The notes: generated by a model not told the origin, from the sequence alone. DNA of 64,000 nucleotides from Vanilla planifolia (GCA_023846275.1 CM043870.1:11913527-11977526), one strand, 5' to 3'. Positions 50,701 to 60,066 are shown, numbered from the stretch's first letter. Numbers and translations are program-made.

Positions 50701-53108
50701 TTTGTTATTATCAAACAGTACCATAAGTTCATAGGGCTCAACACATTGCCTGTTGTCCATGTTATTTCCAAAATCAAGAAGAGTGGAAGTCCACTACAAT
50801 GCATGCACATGGTCAAGCATTTGGATAGCAGCCACATTATATTCCTACAAGCATCTTTGCCAACATAGGTAGACATATCAAAACAAGAAATAGCTTGATT
50901 TGCACTGACTTCCCCTAAATAATTATGGATAATGAATGCTACACTCCCAAAAGCTTCCTCATGAGAAAAGAAAGAGAAAAATCCACCACAATCGAGTTTC
51001 TTCAACTAACCTAATGGTGATAGGCATCATTAGATTCATGGTTCAATTTGTGGAAACAGAATTTCAATCAAATCTTCATGAAAATTAAACTGTACCTTTT
51101 GGAACAACTATAATCCTACTCTAAAACCATAGGATTCCATCATCTTTTATATCATGCAAAACTACTACCAGAAGTTCAAACATTACATAGAATAACAACA
51201 AAAAATGGCAAAAGCAAAATCTTACATCCTACAAGCACTAACCTGACAGTTACCATCTCCATGGACCTTAAGCTCCACCAAATCATACAGTTCCAGTCTA
51301 TATTAAAACCATATAAAGCAAATCAATAATAACTGTAGTTGTTGTCATAAGCATAACAGCTTATTGAGTAACAATAATAGCAGTACGATGAAAATACCAA
51401 CAAATGTTAATAAAACAGAGATGATCCAGAGGATACTAACGAGAAAGAAATTGTCTATGTGATACTCATCCTTGCCTACAAACCTACTAAAACAGGTAAA
51501 TGCATCAAACAACAGAAAAATATCCACATATTAAATCATCTTTAAAACTATCTACCAAAAAAAATCATTTTTTCAAAAAAAATTAAATTGTTTTAAAAAA
51601 TCTAACTTTTCACAAACAAATAGCTTTGTGAATTGATATGACATTTTGACTATTAAATTTATAAGATACAACACATAGTAGCATCTTGCCAGCCATTTCA
51701 AAAAGAAGAAAAATTATGCTCTCATCCTGTCTACTTCACAACCATAAAAGCCCAAGCAGACAAGGAACCCTAAATAAGTACATAAGCTATTGAAAAAAAT
51801 TATCTAGACATGCATGTAACAATCACAATCCAACGGTATCTAATTAACAACAATGTAACCATTTAATATGGATTCTGGAGCACACACCACACTTAATTGC
51901 AATAGTAATCACCTTTCAAGAAGTCTTTCATAATCTGATGTAGCTTCATCAACGGAGGGAATTTCTCCATTAGTTCTAGGAATATGCTGTACAAACAAGC
52001 CAATTAGAAATTCAGAAAAAATTACAGCAATATATAAAAAAAATATTCAGGCAAATAAATAGCTTACAAAAGACCAGTTTCAGGCACCTAGCAAACAATA
52101 AGCTACTAAGACACCAATAACAACGGAATCATGGAATAAGAAATTTGAAATTCCAGGTAGAAGATTGGCAGGCAAATGTATATAACCCCCTACAGGTTCT
52201 TTGAGATGAAAATCTAGCAGCTCAAAAAGATAAAATATTATTCCATGTTCTTTCATTCTCTTCCTTACGTATCCTATTGAACTCATAAGAATACACATAA
52301 GAGCATTCTGGGTTTAGATTAAACAGCAAATTCCATACAACACACAGTGTGTACTTAGTCTTTATGTGAAAGACAGATGACATGTCTAAAAAAAACGGAA
52401 AAGAAAAGGAAATGTAAGAAAAATAATACAAGGTATGGCCAAACTTACAGGAGTAGGAACCATATTGTTCAATCTTTTGCATACTTCACCATCTAGGGAA
52501 GAAAAATCATCAGCAAGTTCTAATGACCAGATTTCACCTTCACATATATTCTCTCCTGAACAAGAGCATGTGTTGTTTCGTTCCACTTCGTTAACAGGCT
52601 CATTGTCACCAACATTTTCTACAAGATTTTCACAAAGACCATGACCATTAAAAGTATGATTATAAAACTGTAACCTATAATAGTGAATACTGGAACTGGA
52701 TAAAATGACAAAAATTATATCACCCTGTTATCACCACCACGAACAAGAGATTTCAAGATATTTTGCTGATCTCATACCTTGAGCCAAACTGCTCACTGGT
52801 GGACAGAGCCAATCTTGAGCAAGAACAGATGCTTGAAGATGCTTTTGACCTGCAGGAGATGTTCCAGAAGCTTCTGCAAGTGCAACTTGTGAATATTCCT
52901 CTTGAAGAGCATGCGCAATAACCTCATCATTTTCTACATTCACGAAATCAATGGAAACATTGCTTTCATGGCTGTACTCCAATTGGCAGTTGTTGGCATT
53001 ATACTGAGTAGTCTTTTCTCCATATACCACACTTGGAGAATCCACATGTAGAAGATGAAGGCCCCAACGAACAACATCAGGATCATGATCATACATAATC
53101 ATCAGCAT
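29581..53108 (-). CDS. OTU-domain cysteine protease (deubiquitinase family), ten coding exons
   Basis: Exons on the minus strand: 53108-52778, 52618-52449, 51986-51913, 51297-51243, 39325-39251, 39139-39066, 38883-38835, 34420-34336, 30192-30136, 29642-29581. All introns are GT-AG and the phases agree, giving 343 residues and a TAG stop. ATG 53108 is the first in frame; 53102 (MIMYDHDPDVVRWG) is equally possible. The N-terminal part carries VENDEVIAHALQEE and LQASVLAQDWL, typical of plant OTU proteins. The linker HIPRTNGEIPSVDEAT precedes the OTU domain (about residues 190-320). VHGDGNCQFRALSDQFYRTP holds the active-site Asp206 and Cys209, YEGYVPMAYGDYL and GEWGDHLTMQAAAD follow, and FWAEVHYNSIY holds His315. 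The end KKRWWHFGNKQ is typical. Known relatives cleave ubiquitin from proteins; substrate and linkage are unknown here. It resembles the Arabidopsis OTU9-OTU12 group from memory. No stop or missing key residue is seen, so it is probably functional. Confidence 0.93.
30136..30192 (-). CDS. OTU gene, coding exon 9 (active-site His)
   Basis: Acceptor GTAAGCAG, donor GGAG|GTAACT. Encodes VIFLSFWAEVHYNSIYPKG. The catalytic His codon is 30161-30163, about 21 kb from the Cys codon. Confidence 0.93.
30950..33600 (+). pseudogene. LINE (non-LTR retrotransposon) ORF1 relic
   Basis: Lying on the strand opposite the OTU gene, this stretch is richer in GC than its surroundings. Near 32635-32850 the plus strand reads LDYWTTIFRSNS, TMLVWVRLPSIP and SYARVCIKVNL with frame changes. 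That is the order of the DUF4283 domain of plant LINE ORF1 (TVWVRFPGLPLEYW and YARVCVEVDL). A basic and Pro/Ser-rich tail follows (VTVTLKVRKGISLNPNNS, then KTKRKSKNPKNLIRINP, to about 33568), consistent with the ORF1 C-terminus. The upstream 31000-31800 part keeps short open frames on both strands without clear similarity. ORF2 (endonuclease, reverse transcriptase) is absent, so this is a fragment. Exact ends are unknown. Confidence 0.6.
32416..32615. repeat. 100-bp tandem duplication in the LINE relic
   Basis: Two head-to-tail copies, about 32416-32515 and 32516-32615, share AGGTTTGCATTATGATCTTA and TGTGGTTTAGCAATGGGGTC with only two or three differences. The duplication is therefore recent relative to the decay around it. 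Confidence 0.95.
34336..34420 (-). CDS. OTU gene, coding exon 8
   Basis: Acceptor CTTTTGCAG, donor CGAG|GTTTGT. Encodes YGVKIFILTSFKDTCYIEII and PANQKSKR. The open frame continues past the donor into the intron, but family similarity stops there. Confidence 0.93.
35751..36753 (-). pseudogene. Decayed unidentified reading frame with a tandem duplication
   Basis: Two parts are visible on the minus strand. One frame from 36398 to 35751 (216 codons) is open except for three stops. It reads YRAAPAQVWQSSMGMIFCF, FNLDWLYSIYCIKKMNNVL, KVPKIVDIVHFVITGLSSGG, MFEDLYNLEPLINGNAKVGS and AVRRIRNRKGFRLILSRRG. A separate 83-codon frame upstream (36753-36502, Ser/Pro-rich start) is one base out of phase. Codon-like composition and amino-acid patterning suggest a former protein-coding sequence, without visible introns, so possibly a processed copy. 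I do not recognise the family. It lies in an intron of the OTU gene, on the same strand, but no splice logic links it to that gene. Confidence 0.5.
35770..36021 (-). repeat. 126-bp in-frame tandem duplication
   Basis: Copies at about 35770-35895 and 35896-36021 share TCCTTTCTCCACAACTTTTA, TGAATCCTTTC.TATTCCTA and ACAGCATAATCACTGCC. The period is exactly 42 codons, so the unit SDYAV.RIRN.KGFRL.LSR (plus GIKVVEKG) is repeated without breaking the frame. Confidence 0.95.
36950..37615 (+). repeat. Diverged direct repeats flanking a LINE fragment
   Basis: About 36950-37110 and 37445-37610 are alike: TTTCAATTTTCATTCTAT-type text, GGATTCAAATTTTTAACAAC and AATTCAAATTATTYA in order (GGAATTCAAATGTTCAACAA in the first). 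Translated, both give FYxxMNxxFKxxTTSTK. The DUF4283-like scrap lies between them. Confidence 0.6.
37140..37440 (+). pseudogene. LINE ORF1 fragment (DUF4283-like)
   Basis: The plus strand at 37270-37400 reads GIPLKLDTATINLTRPHVPQ followed by VCIEINLEKELPTQIKI. That matches the end of the DUF4283 domain in plant LINE ORF1 (G.PL.LD.AT....RPSVARVCVEVDL...LP..I.I). Only this motif remains. Stops lie within 60 codons on each side. Confidence 0.7.
38835..38883 (-). CDS. OTU gene, coding exon 7
   Basis: Acceptor AAAAACAG, donor GATTGG|GTGTGT. Encodes LGEWGDHLTMQAAADW, the helix conserved in this OTU subfamily. Confidence 0.92.
39066..39139 (-). CDS. OTU gene, coding exon 6
   Basis: Acceptor GATTTGCAG, donor TCCAA|GTATTA. 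Encodes LRSYPEIYEGYVPMAYGDYL and KKIS. Confidence 0.92.
39251..39325 (-). CDS. OTU gene, coding exon 5
   Basis: Acceptor TTTTTTGCAG, donor AACCAG|GTTGGT; 25 codons, phase 0 at both ends. Encodes FRALSDQFYRTPEHHKFVRE and EIVNQ, directly continuing DGNCQ after an 11.9-kb intron. Confidence 0.93.
40660..41560 (-). pseudogene. Ty1/copia gag relic (UBN2 type with zinc knuckle)
   Basis: On the minus strand near 40870-40830, YYECNKPSHVWPQC is a zinc knuckle in which the first Cys has become Tyr (family CYECKKPGHIRPDC). KKMKGKKKAMVVT and then NEGLSSGEE follow, with VNFCLMVSTKFEDEEYDEV near 40660-40720. That is the usual order K.KKKAM.ATWDDS...SDEE....LCLMA. Upstream at about 41300-41170, MVFELFYMFLMNHLIL and HTLHILLNGL resemble the UBN2 motif EYELFKM...ESI...FTRFT.IINGL. 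Stops are frequent. The rest of the element (protease, integrase, RT) is absent. Confidence 0.75.
41870..42060 (+). repeat. LTR-like segment with CACGTGGTTTGGCC
   Basis: CTTCACGTGGTTTGGCC followed by TTATGTCCACC resembles a stretch I associate with plant LTRs (ACGTGGTTCGGCC...CTACGTCCACG). That recollection is unverified. The 64-codon frame over it is not called as a gene. Confidence 0.3.
42267..44560 (+). repeat. Possible 5' LTR of the gypsy relic
   Basis: TGATATAACATCCCCAAAAT at 42267 has the form of a gypsy LTR start (TGTAACATCCC). A CpG-bearing leader-like block follows at 42550-42700 and a purine-rich block at 42700-42850. It lies upstream of, and in the same orientation as, the polyprotein relic at 45490. 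No matching 3' copy or primer-binding site was found, so the call rests on form and position. Confidence 0.3.
44727..44769. repeat. AT dinucleotide microsatellite
   Basis: About 21 uninterrupted TA units, ending TATATAC. Confidence 0.97.
45490..48600 (+). pseudogene. Ty3/gypsy polyprotein relic (protease region, RNase H, integrase)
   Basis: Plus strand. At 45492-45725, EVTIEDEGSLDHIDQIVNAS and TRYIVITPFNIDD resemble the linker before the protease in elements of the VIIDGGSCENVVS type. NIF and a weak protease trace follow. Reverse transcriptase is hardly readable. RNase H starts near 46470 with FEVVCDVSSM (family FEVxCDAS), then SNEKL. Integrase has GGLSGHF near 47000 (zinc region) and EDVRINFIIGLSKT near 47190 (core). 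Its end lies at 48390-48590 (GHFKVLRKIENAHEL, NPIFNIF.LTIYK; family FKILRKI.DNAYE, SPIFNVADLYPYK). There are many stops. The core is duplicated in tandem. It is a different lineage from the relic at 1-1536. Confidence 0.8.
47139..48400 (+). repeat. 620-bp tandem duplication inside the integrase relic
   Basis: Copy 1 is about 47139-47758 and copy 2 about 47759-48400. Both begin AAAATTCTAGAC and share AAACTTTTAAA.ATAATA-type text, TTCTATTATTRCYAAYATAT, AGGTCTAATGA and GCATGATTTTCATGAA. They differ at many positions, so the duplication is not recent. It repeats the integrase core and splits it from its C-terminal end. Confidence 0.9.
49099..49560 (+). other. Unassigned 153-codon open frame
   Basis: The longest uninterrupted plus-strand frame in this part, starting MPCLTTLKNILAYFAIYICC. 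It has a hydrophobic N-terminal 30 residues and a CPSCCKS cluster. It follows the gypsy relic within an OTU intron, antisense to that gene. I recognise no family and see no promoter or splice support; it may be chance or a remnant of the element. Confidence 0.15.
51243..51297 (-). CDS. OTU gene, coding exon 4 (active-site Cys)
   Basis: Acceptor TTTAATATAG, donor TGTCAG|GTTAGT. Encodes LELYDLVELKVHGDGNCQ. The Asp codon is 51255-51257 and the nucleophile Cys codon 51246-51248. Retention of the next intron would meet TAA after six codons. Confidence 0.93.
51913..51986 (-). CDS. OTU gene, coding exon 3
   Basis: Acceptor TTTGTACAG, donor AAAG|GTGATT. Encodes HIPRTNGEIPSVDEATSDYE and RLLE, the conserved lead-in to the OTU domain. 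Confidence 0.9.
52449..52618 (-). CDS. OTU gene, coding exon 2
   Basis: Acceptor CTTGTAG, donor CCT|GTAAGT. Encodes an acidic, Cys-containing linker (ENVGDNEPVNEVERN to KRLNNMVPTP). It joins VPTP to HIPRTNGEIP of the next exon in frame. Confidence 0.88.
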
Positions 53109-53133
53109 TAGATGTAACAATTAATCAAGAAAC
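52778..53133 (-). CDS. OTU gene, first coding exon
   Basis: Coding from ATG 53108 (or 53102). The upstream acceptor is probably TTTTTAG at 53134-53135, leaving about 25 nt of UTR. Encodes the N-terminal DPDVVRWGLHLL, NVENDEVIAHALQEE and LAQDWL. Donor CAAG|GTATGAG at 52778; ends in phase 1. Confidence 0.88.
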
Positions 53134-56100
53134 CTAAAAACATCTGACCAATGGGAAACCTGAGAGATCATGGTATAGCAGATTAGTGTTTATCATTTAC
53201 AGCATGATTGCATGACAAGAACTGTCCTGCATCTAATTCTAAGAACTAATGAACAAAGTTATACATTTAGATGTTTGCAAGAGTAAACACCTAACATGTA
53301 GGGATTTAACTAACTAATTCACAATTGCCAGAGTGTGAATAAACCTTCATGTAATGAACAAATTTAATAAAAAATGTTGTAACCTACATATCCAATGTAA
53401 AACAAGAAACAAGTATCACATTAGTTTTGATGAAGTTTATATCATTCAAATAAGTATAAACTAAATAAGTAGTCAAAGCGATGCAAACTGAATATCAATC
53501 AATATAATCAGTCTTTCATTCACTCAAAGCATTATAAGACAAGTATGAACCAGTTCTCGAACGGATCAAACTAGCTCAAAATTATATGGGGATTTCTATA
53601 CATATAAGCATACTTGCATGTAACTAATTGGTACATGCAATCAGATGCACAAACATCTATGTACGTACATATCAGCATTTCTATCGTATAGCAGTGTCAT
53701 AAAAAATTTAATTCAAAGATTAAAAAGTACATAAAATTGAATCAATTTTTCTTGTTAATTGTTCAACTTTTTGTATTCATTTGATTTGGGTGAGAACATA
53801 GTAAACATTTACTTGAACCCTAAAGGGAGCCAAACCGACAAGATAACAGGAAAAATTGAGCTAAGATAACAATTGTGAAGAGCAATTTTTACATAGAAAC
53901 CTCTTGGAACGGTTAAAAACATGTCTACAAGAAGGCAAGAGCATCTACTAAGTTGAGGAAATGCAAAAAAAGGCCTCAAAGCGAGGCAACTGAAACTTTA
54001 CAAAAGAGTTGGACCTTGAAGTAAGGATTACAGAAGTTTGAAGTGCAAGAGGTGAGTTTGAAAAGCATATGATGCAGTTTCAAGAATTAAGTGATGGACA
54101 ATGGCTCCTAGTTTCTTTTCAGGATACTGAGTTTACTGGCTAAATTAATGGTTTTCCTTCTCCTTTCATCGTCAAAAAGTGGTCTCCTTAAACTCCATCT
54201 TGCAAAACGAACTTACTACAACCACTAGCCTTCATGCTCTTAATATCTAGATGGACAAGTCATTGAAGAGCTGGGCTGAATACATAACGATAATGGTTCA
54301 CACTTAACCCAAACAACCTCAAACTCTTATCATTTAATGAAATTCTCATTGTTGAATAGTACAAGAACACATAACAAAGACTAATGCCATTCACAACTTC
54401 GTTACTACGAGTAACATAGTTTTTGCTAAGTAGATTCTTCCCTATATAAGAATATCAAAAAAGGTACTTAACATAAGCCACCATTGCTAACTTCATCAAC
54501 ATTGTTGATGTAGTTAGAGACAAGATTTTGCCATTATCAATGCAATCTCATTCTTATGCTAAAAAGATTAACCTCAGCAATATTCTTAAATTGATTCTAA
54601 TAGACTTCTTGTCTCATACATGTATGCATTTCAATGTGTTAGATTCTATTGAGAAAATAATAAGGAGCTTTTTATGGAGTAGAAACTTTGATAAGCATCA
54701 ATCTATCGTTTGGTTTGAATATTTTAAATTTTGAATTCATTGATATGTTTAGTGAGCTTATCATATTATCATCCTTAAAACATATTATAGACTCACCCTC
54801 TAATAATAAGCTTTATAAGCTTCCTAGTCTACCACTGAACCACAAGTTGAGCCTACTAATGGTATAGTGAGTTGGTAGAGTCATCTACTAAGTTGAGAGA
54901 ACCTTTATCTACTAATAATCAAATTTATCAATAGAAGACTACCATGATGTGACAATAGTGACTCGCCAGAAAAATGTAACTAGTATAGATCTACAATTGA
55001 CTATTATGTCGATTATATCCCTTGTGCATGGATTAGTAACCCATTTGGGTGAGTAGAATAAGATTACATCATTATTTACATGGCATTTGCATCACTTTTA
55101 CATTGGTATTAGAAAATGGAAACTATGCTAAGTACATGTTTAGTACCAATTAACTAAAGAGATTGACCAATTATATGGAAAGCATTTTCGGACAGTCTAG
55201 GTGCTTCCTTTTAGATTGACCTATGTTACTACTAGAGAGCTTACTACTAAGATGATTGAATCACATGAGGTACTTAAAAAATTATCATCCTGACATGGAA
55301 TAATGCCCTTAAAGATAATAGAGACCATCCTCATATTTACTTGATTTTCCTACAAATGGGACATATTACCAAGTCCTTTACTTCCTCTCTTCCAAATCAC
55401 ATCTAAAATCATCATCTTTCTTTCAACAATCACTAGCCAAGACCTATGAGCATAATATCACCATTACACTACCATATGCACCAACACCACCCCCTCTGTC
55501 TCATCATCATCAAGCTACAATCATCTACTAGAGGTTGTGATGTGATATGTGATACATACCAACATTAATCATATGCCGATTTAAGCATGTTTGCATCATT
55601 TATGATTGTACAAGCACAATGATGGTATTCTGTTATAGTTTTTTTGCATTGTATTATCTAATCCTAATGATATCCTAGGATGTCCAATTTTGATCATGAA
55701 TTATTTTGTTTCATTTTATGTTAGTTTGAGTTCATTTAAAATTTTTGGGTACCCTATATGGTTGGCATTGTTCTAGGTCACTTTATGTGCTCTAGGACAT
55801 ATCTTACAAGATAATAGACTAATGTAACCACCTAACTGACTAACTGTTCTAAGCAATTACCTTGAACCATACTAGAAGGCCATTCATTCACACCGAGGTT
55901 GGCCCAAATTCAGCCAACAAAATTCATTTTCCTTGCTCACATTTTTTATATATGCCACCTATGTCGCTTGTTGTAAGCATTAGATGATGTTATGCACTCT
56001 ATTTTGTCATAATTCCCAACATGGTTAGCCACAAATCCTAAGTGGAATTTCACTACACAAATCCTTGGTGAATCCTTTGTGGTAGCACAATAAGAACATA

Positions 56101-58403
56101 AACATCATGATTCTCCATTAATGCAGGGATCCTTTAGCAATATACTATGTGTTAAAGCTAAAGGAGTTTGTTCTCAACGAGTTATTACTTTTTATTGCAC
56201 TTGATTTGGTTATTTCTTTCTCTTTTTTGCTTCTTTTTCTGAAAATCAATATTGTGTTATAATTTTGGGAACCTATCTCAAGTACCCTTTTAAGCTACTT
56301 TCTATAAGAGTTAAAAAGCTGAAACTTCAAAGGTTTAAAGTCTCTTATCAAACTCAAATCCTATAGTGATTGCAAGTCTTGGCATAGTCTCTACATGAAG
56401 TTATTCTTTTGCAAAGTTGGGAAAGAATTTCGATTTTCTAGAATTTTCTACATATGTACATTGCTATGTTTGAGATTTTCACTTAAATGTAACTTGATAG
56501 CATGGGGTGATAGCATGCCATAATTTTAGTAGAAATTGTTTCCATCTCTCTTAAAAGTTATACAGCAAGTGGCTTAACTAATCTTACTAAGACCTAACCA
56601 TAATCCTCTATTATCGAGGCTTCACATAAATCACCTACTTGCTTGATAGTGCTAACTTTCTAAGAACCATTAAGCCCTCAAAGTTCAACTCTAATTGTTG
56701 TTTAATCTTATATCTAGTGTTCCAATACATTGAAAAGTCACTACAATTACTTTTGGAACACTAATCATGGGATCAACCTAACCTAATTTCACTAAAATCT
56801 AGCTTGTTAGTTTGAGTTTCACCTTGAAGAACATGTTATCCAACCACCTCACCTCACCAAGAGTCCATAAAATCCCATCTTAGCACCTCCTACAACAACA
56901 TTAGCACTAAGACTCCAAAGTGTTCAAGGTAGTGCAATACAATTTTAACCTTCATTTTAGTTGTTGGATCAATAACTTCCAATTGTTCTTAATCTCTAGA
57001 AGCACAAATACTAATAGGTTAACATCACATCATGCATTCTACCTAAGTATTAAAAACATTCTAGTATCATGTTATAGCACTAGGTATGATAGGGGGTATT
57101 GATAACAAAAATGTTCATACACCTGAGAGAAATAACATGAACAAAATCCAAAAGTTACCAAATAATAAAGAAAAAGAAAATAGACAATAATTTATAAGAA
57201 AAACCCAAGATTGGGAGGCAAAACCATCAAGGATATGATGGTGACTAGATCCACTATGAATAAGAATTAGTACACAATATGGTCTTCCTCTCACATAGCC
57301 ATAAGGGATGATCATAGGTAAAAATGGTTAGGCTAAGAAAAGTAAAGGCAGTAAAAGTCCAAATAATAGTAGCGGTAGAAATAACGAAAGAAGAACGTCA
57401 TATAGCTTAGGTCCTCAAGTTTAGAGTATGGGTAGCCACCTCCATGCCTTCTTTAAACAACCTATGGTGATGAGATTCATCATGTCCCTCCATAAGCAGT
57501 TAGATAGGAGTTGTTGGCATTGATTTCAACTAGCCACCATGCAAGAAGATGAGATGAAACAATCCCATGGGCAATTAGAAAAACTCATTTAAGTTATCAT
57601 CAATTGACGGTGACAAATATTGTTTAAACAGTACAAGATCCATGAGAATGGTCCTAAAGAAGATGACAATTTTGAGTTAACAGAGGCATGTTAACAAGAG
57701 TTTGCCTGACAGCCATTAGATTCGCTGCTTCCATCTCTTCGGGATTTAGTCATTGATGGAGCTACTAAAAAAAGCCTTGCAATCAGATTCTAGCTATAAT
57801 TGTTCCACTATATTGCAATCATGTTAGTTGTCCACAACAATACTCAGATTTACTATACAAGCTGTCGTTCACATGAGAAACTCAAATGCACTGTCACCGG
57901 AGCAAGAAATATAGGAGTTATACACAAAAGAAATTTTATCAATGACAAGACCAAGTTCAATTAACAATCCTTTTTAACAACCTTAAACCTGCAGTAGAAC
58001 AAAAGTCGGAAATTTTCAGAAAAAAATGATATTTTATCCATTGCTAATAAATAATACTATTTGTCCAAAACAAATGTACAAAATCCAGAAAGCTGAAGTT
58101 CAAAATGCATCCAACAGCAGTTCCGGATGCCCAAAAGAACAATAGTACCCATAAACAATTGTTACTCCAGAGTATCTCCAGAATACTCTAATAAGAAATA
58201 AAGTCAAGCCAATGAGTCTCATGTTGTAAAATTGATCATTTAATTCACAAACATGAAGTTTGAATATTTAAATTCAGGAATAATTCTCACCATCATTCAA
58301 AAAAAAAAAAACTAAGTACCTTTGAGATAGGCTCACGAACGAAACACATAAAACCCAAGCAAGAAAAAAAGACCAATGAAACGAACAAAAAGTGCTAGAA
58401 TAC
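53134..58403 (-). other. OTU 5' UTR intron (5.3 kb)
   Basis: It runs between the leader exon and the first coding exon, bounded by GTATTC and TTTTTAG on the minus strand. The LINE scrap at 54528-54740 is the only recognised content. The stretches 53136-54527 and 54741-58403 are AT-rich, with short unrecognised frames and no clear repeats. Confidence 0.5.
54528..54740 (+). pseudogene. LINE ORF2 reverse transcriptase C-terminal scrap
   Basis: The plus strand reads KKINLSNILKLILIDFLSHT, then LDSIEKIIRSFLWSRNFDKH and SIVWFEYF. This matches the region after the plant LINE reverse transcriptase (ltLI.SVL.SLP.Y....f..P..V...IEKI.R.FLW.G....K.H.V.W). It ends in a stop, with only weak similarity beyond. 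Antisense to the OTU gene. Confidence 0.6.
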
Positions 58404-58740
58404 CTACTAAAGCACAATCTAACAGCCGACGTCTATACAGCGCTTTTAAATAGAACTTAATGGCACTTGAAGAAATCTGGAAACGCCAGCTATGAAAAGA
58501 ACAAAGTTCCGATTAACGCCGCGAGAAATAGCTTCAAGGATGATACAGGGAGGCAGAGAAGATTATCGAAAGCGGGGCACGGAATTTGACTAGAATTCCC
58601 GATTCTTTTATTCTTTATCAAGAACATAAAGTGGTTGACGGTTTCGCTTCGCGTGCGATCAAACCGTTCCCAGAGGTGGCCCGAAGCGCCCACTCACGGA
58701 ATTCAAACTTATTACTCGACTCAAGAGACGGTTCGCTTTT
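58404..58740 (-). other. Probable 5' UTR exon and transcription start region of the OTU gene
   Basis: This is a CpG-containing island in AT-rich DNA. Minus-strand donor CTTTAGTAG|GTATTC ends the exon at 58404. A TATA-like TATAATAAATA lies upstream on the minus strand at about 58780-58790. No other coding exon is required, because the ATG lies in the next exon. The 67-codon minus-strand frame at 58490-58693 has no recognised similarity and is taken as leader sequence. The exact start is not determined. Confidence 0.5.
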
Positions 58741-59032
58741 AGCCAAAAATTTCTAAAATAGATATTATCTAAAATTAATTTAATACAATATTTATTATAT
58801 TAATATAATTAACAATGCATCATTCGGAAAATACTTTCCAAAATAATTTTGTAATAACCTATATTTTTTTTCCTATATATAATTTTTTATATTTTGAGTT
58901 AACATGTCTTAGTTACATTTTATTTTCTTTTACATATGAGTTTGAAGTTTCTTGGACAACAACTTCCCTTCCATTTCGTTAAAAAGAGAACACAATGCGC
59001 CGTTGTTAAATTTTGACCTAAAAAAATCATAT
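58741..59032. other. AT-rich upstream flank of the OTU gene
   Basis: It would hold the promoter on the minus strand. Apart from the TATA-like sequence near 58785, no motif is called. Confidence 0.3.
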
Positions 59033-59770
59033 AAGATGTCTATAATATTGTCCAATGCATGATCAAACATTTGTTGTTTCTAGGTAAGCACATAAGAAAA
59101 TAATTATGTGAAAAAGAAACAAATATATTAATATAAAATATATTTAAACTATAATAAAATTTATAAAATAACAACAATAATAGTTGCATAACAATGCAAC
59201 ATCAAAATATAAAAGGAGATATATTGCATCATTTTTTCATTATTAAGTCTTCATATAAAGGACTTTATTAGAATTTCTCATATTTAACATTTTAAAAATA
59301 TTGAATAAGATGTCAATAATATTATCCCATGCATGATCAAATCTATGTTGTTTATAGGTAAACACATAAGAAATTAAATATGTAAAAAATAAATAAATAT
59401 ATTAATATAAAATACATTTAGGATACAATAAAGTTTATAAAATAATAGTAATAGTATTGCACAACAATGCAAAATCAAAATATAAAAAGAAAATAATTGC
59501 ACCATTTTTTCATTGTAAAATCTTCACATAAAAAACTTTGCTAGAATTTCTCATGCAACCTATTAAATAAATGGAATAAGATGTCTATAATATTGTCCCA
59601 TGTATATTCAAACATTTGTCATTTATAGATAAATACAAGAAAAAATGATTATATAAAAAAATAAAAAAAATATATTGATGTAAAATGCATTTAAAGTATA
59701 ATAAAATTTATAAAATAACAACAATAGTTGTTGCATAATAATGCAACATCAAAATATAAAAGAATTATAT
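59033..59770. repeat. About 273-bp tandem repeat, 2.7 copies
   Basis: Copies start at 59033, 59307 and 59578 with AAGATGTCWATAATATTRTC (periods 274 and 271). Each contains AAATATATTRATRTAAAATR and CAAAATATAAAA. Copies 1 and 3 carry a palindrome, GTTGCAT-AAYA-ATGCAAC. In copy 2 it is decayed to ATTGCACAACAATGCAAA. The third copy stops at a TATATATA run. The monomer is satellite-like in length. Confidence 0.9.
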
Positions 59771-60066
59771 ATATATATATAAGAGGAGGGAGGGAGCAAT
59801 TAGTCATGTTGTCTCCTATGTGAAAGTGAATCATTGTTAAGGAATATACATTAGACATACTTTTTCAAAATGGGGAAAGTGTCATCCATGGGTGCTTGCT
59901 ACCATGGTACATGTTAAATCCTAAAACATTATAGGAATCCAACATCTTGTGTCTTTACATATGACACTGATTGTTGTATCACATATCCAACCAAATAGCT
60001 TAGAAGCTTCACCCAATTAAAGAATTCCTGTTTTTATAAAGTAAAGTATTATATTATTTTTATGTA
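59771..60066. other. Short gap, nothing recognised
   Basis: Contains an AT run and a purine stretch GGAGGGAGGGAGC at about 59785-59797, of unknown meaning. Confidence 0.4.

Larger units (their letters stand above)
39326..51242 (-). other. OTU intron 4 (11.9 kb), filled with retrotransposon relics
   Basis: It separates the Cys exon (51243-51297) from the next exon (39251-39325). Contents from low to high coordinate: copia gag relic (40660-41560), an LTR-like stretch (42267-44560), an AT microsatellite (44727-44769) and a gypsy polyprotein relic (45490-48600). At 49099-49560 there is an unassigned 153-codon plus-strand frame. Positions 49561-50666 have nothing, and 50667-51005 holds an unassigned 112-codon minus-strand frame. 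The stretch 39326-40650 is AT-rich and empty as far as I can see. Confidence 0.85.

Noticed and set aside
50667..51005. 112-codon minus-strand frame next to the Cys exon
   Set aside because: The Cys exon joins the exon at 39251-39325 in the family order; this frame adds nothing recognisable and has no fitting splice phase.
51345..51527. FVGKDEYHIDNFFLVS on the minus strand as a possible extra OTU exon
   Set aside because: It falls between two coding exons that already join in phase, and matches nothing I know in the OTU family.
58490..58693. 67-codon minus-strand frame in the leader exon
   Set aside because: No similarity; it does not continue in frame into the first coding exon. Treated as 5' UTR.
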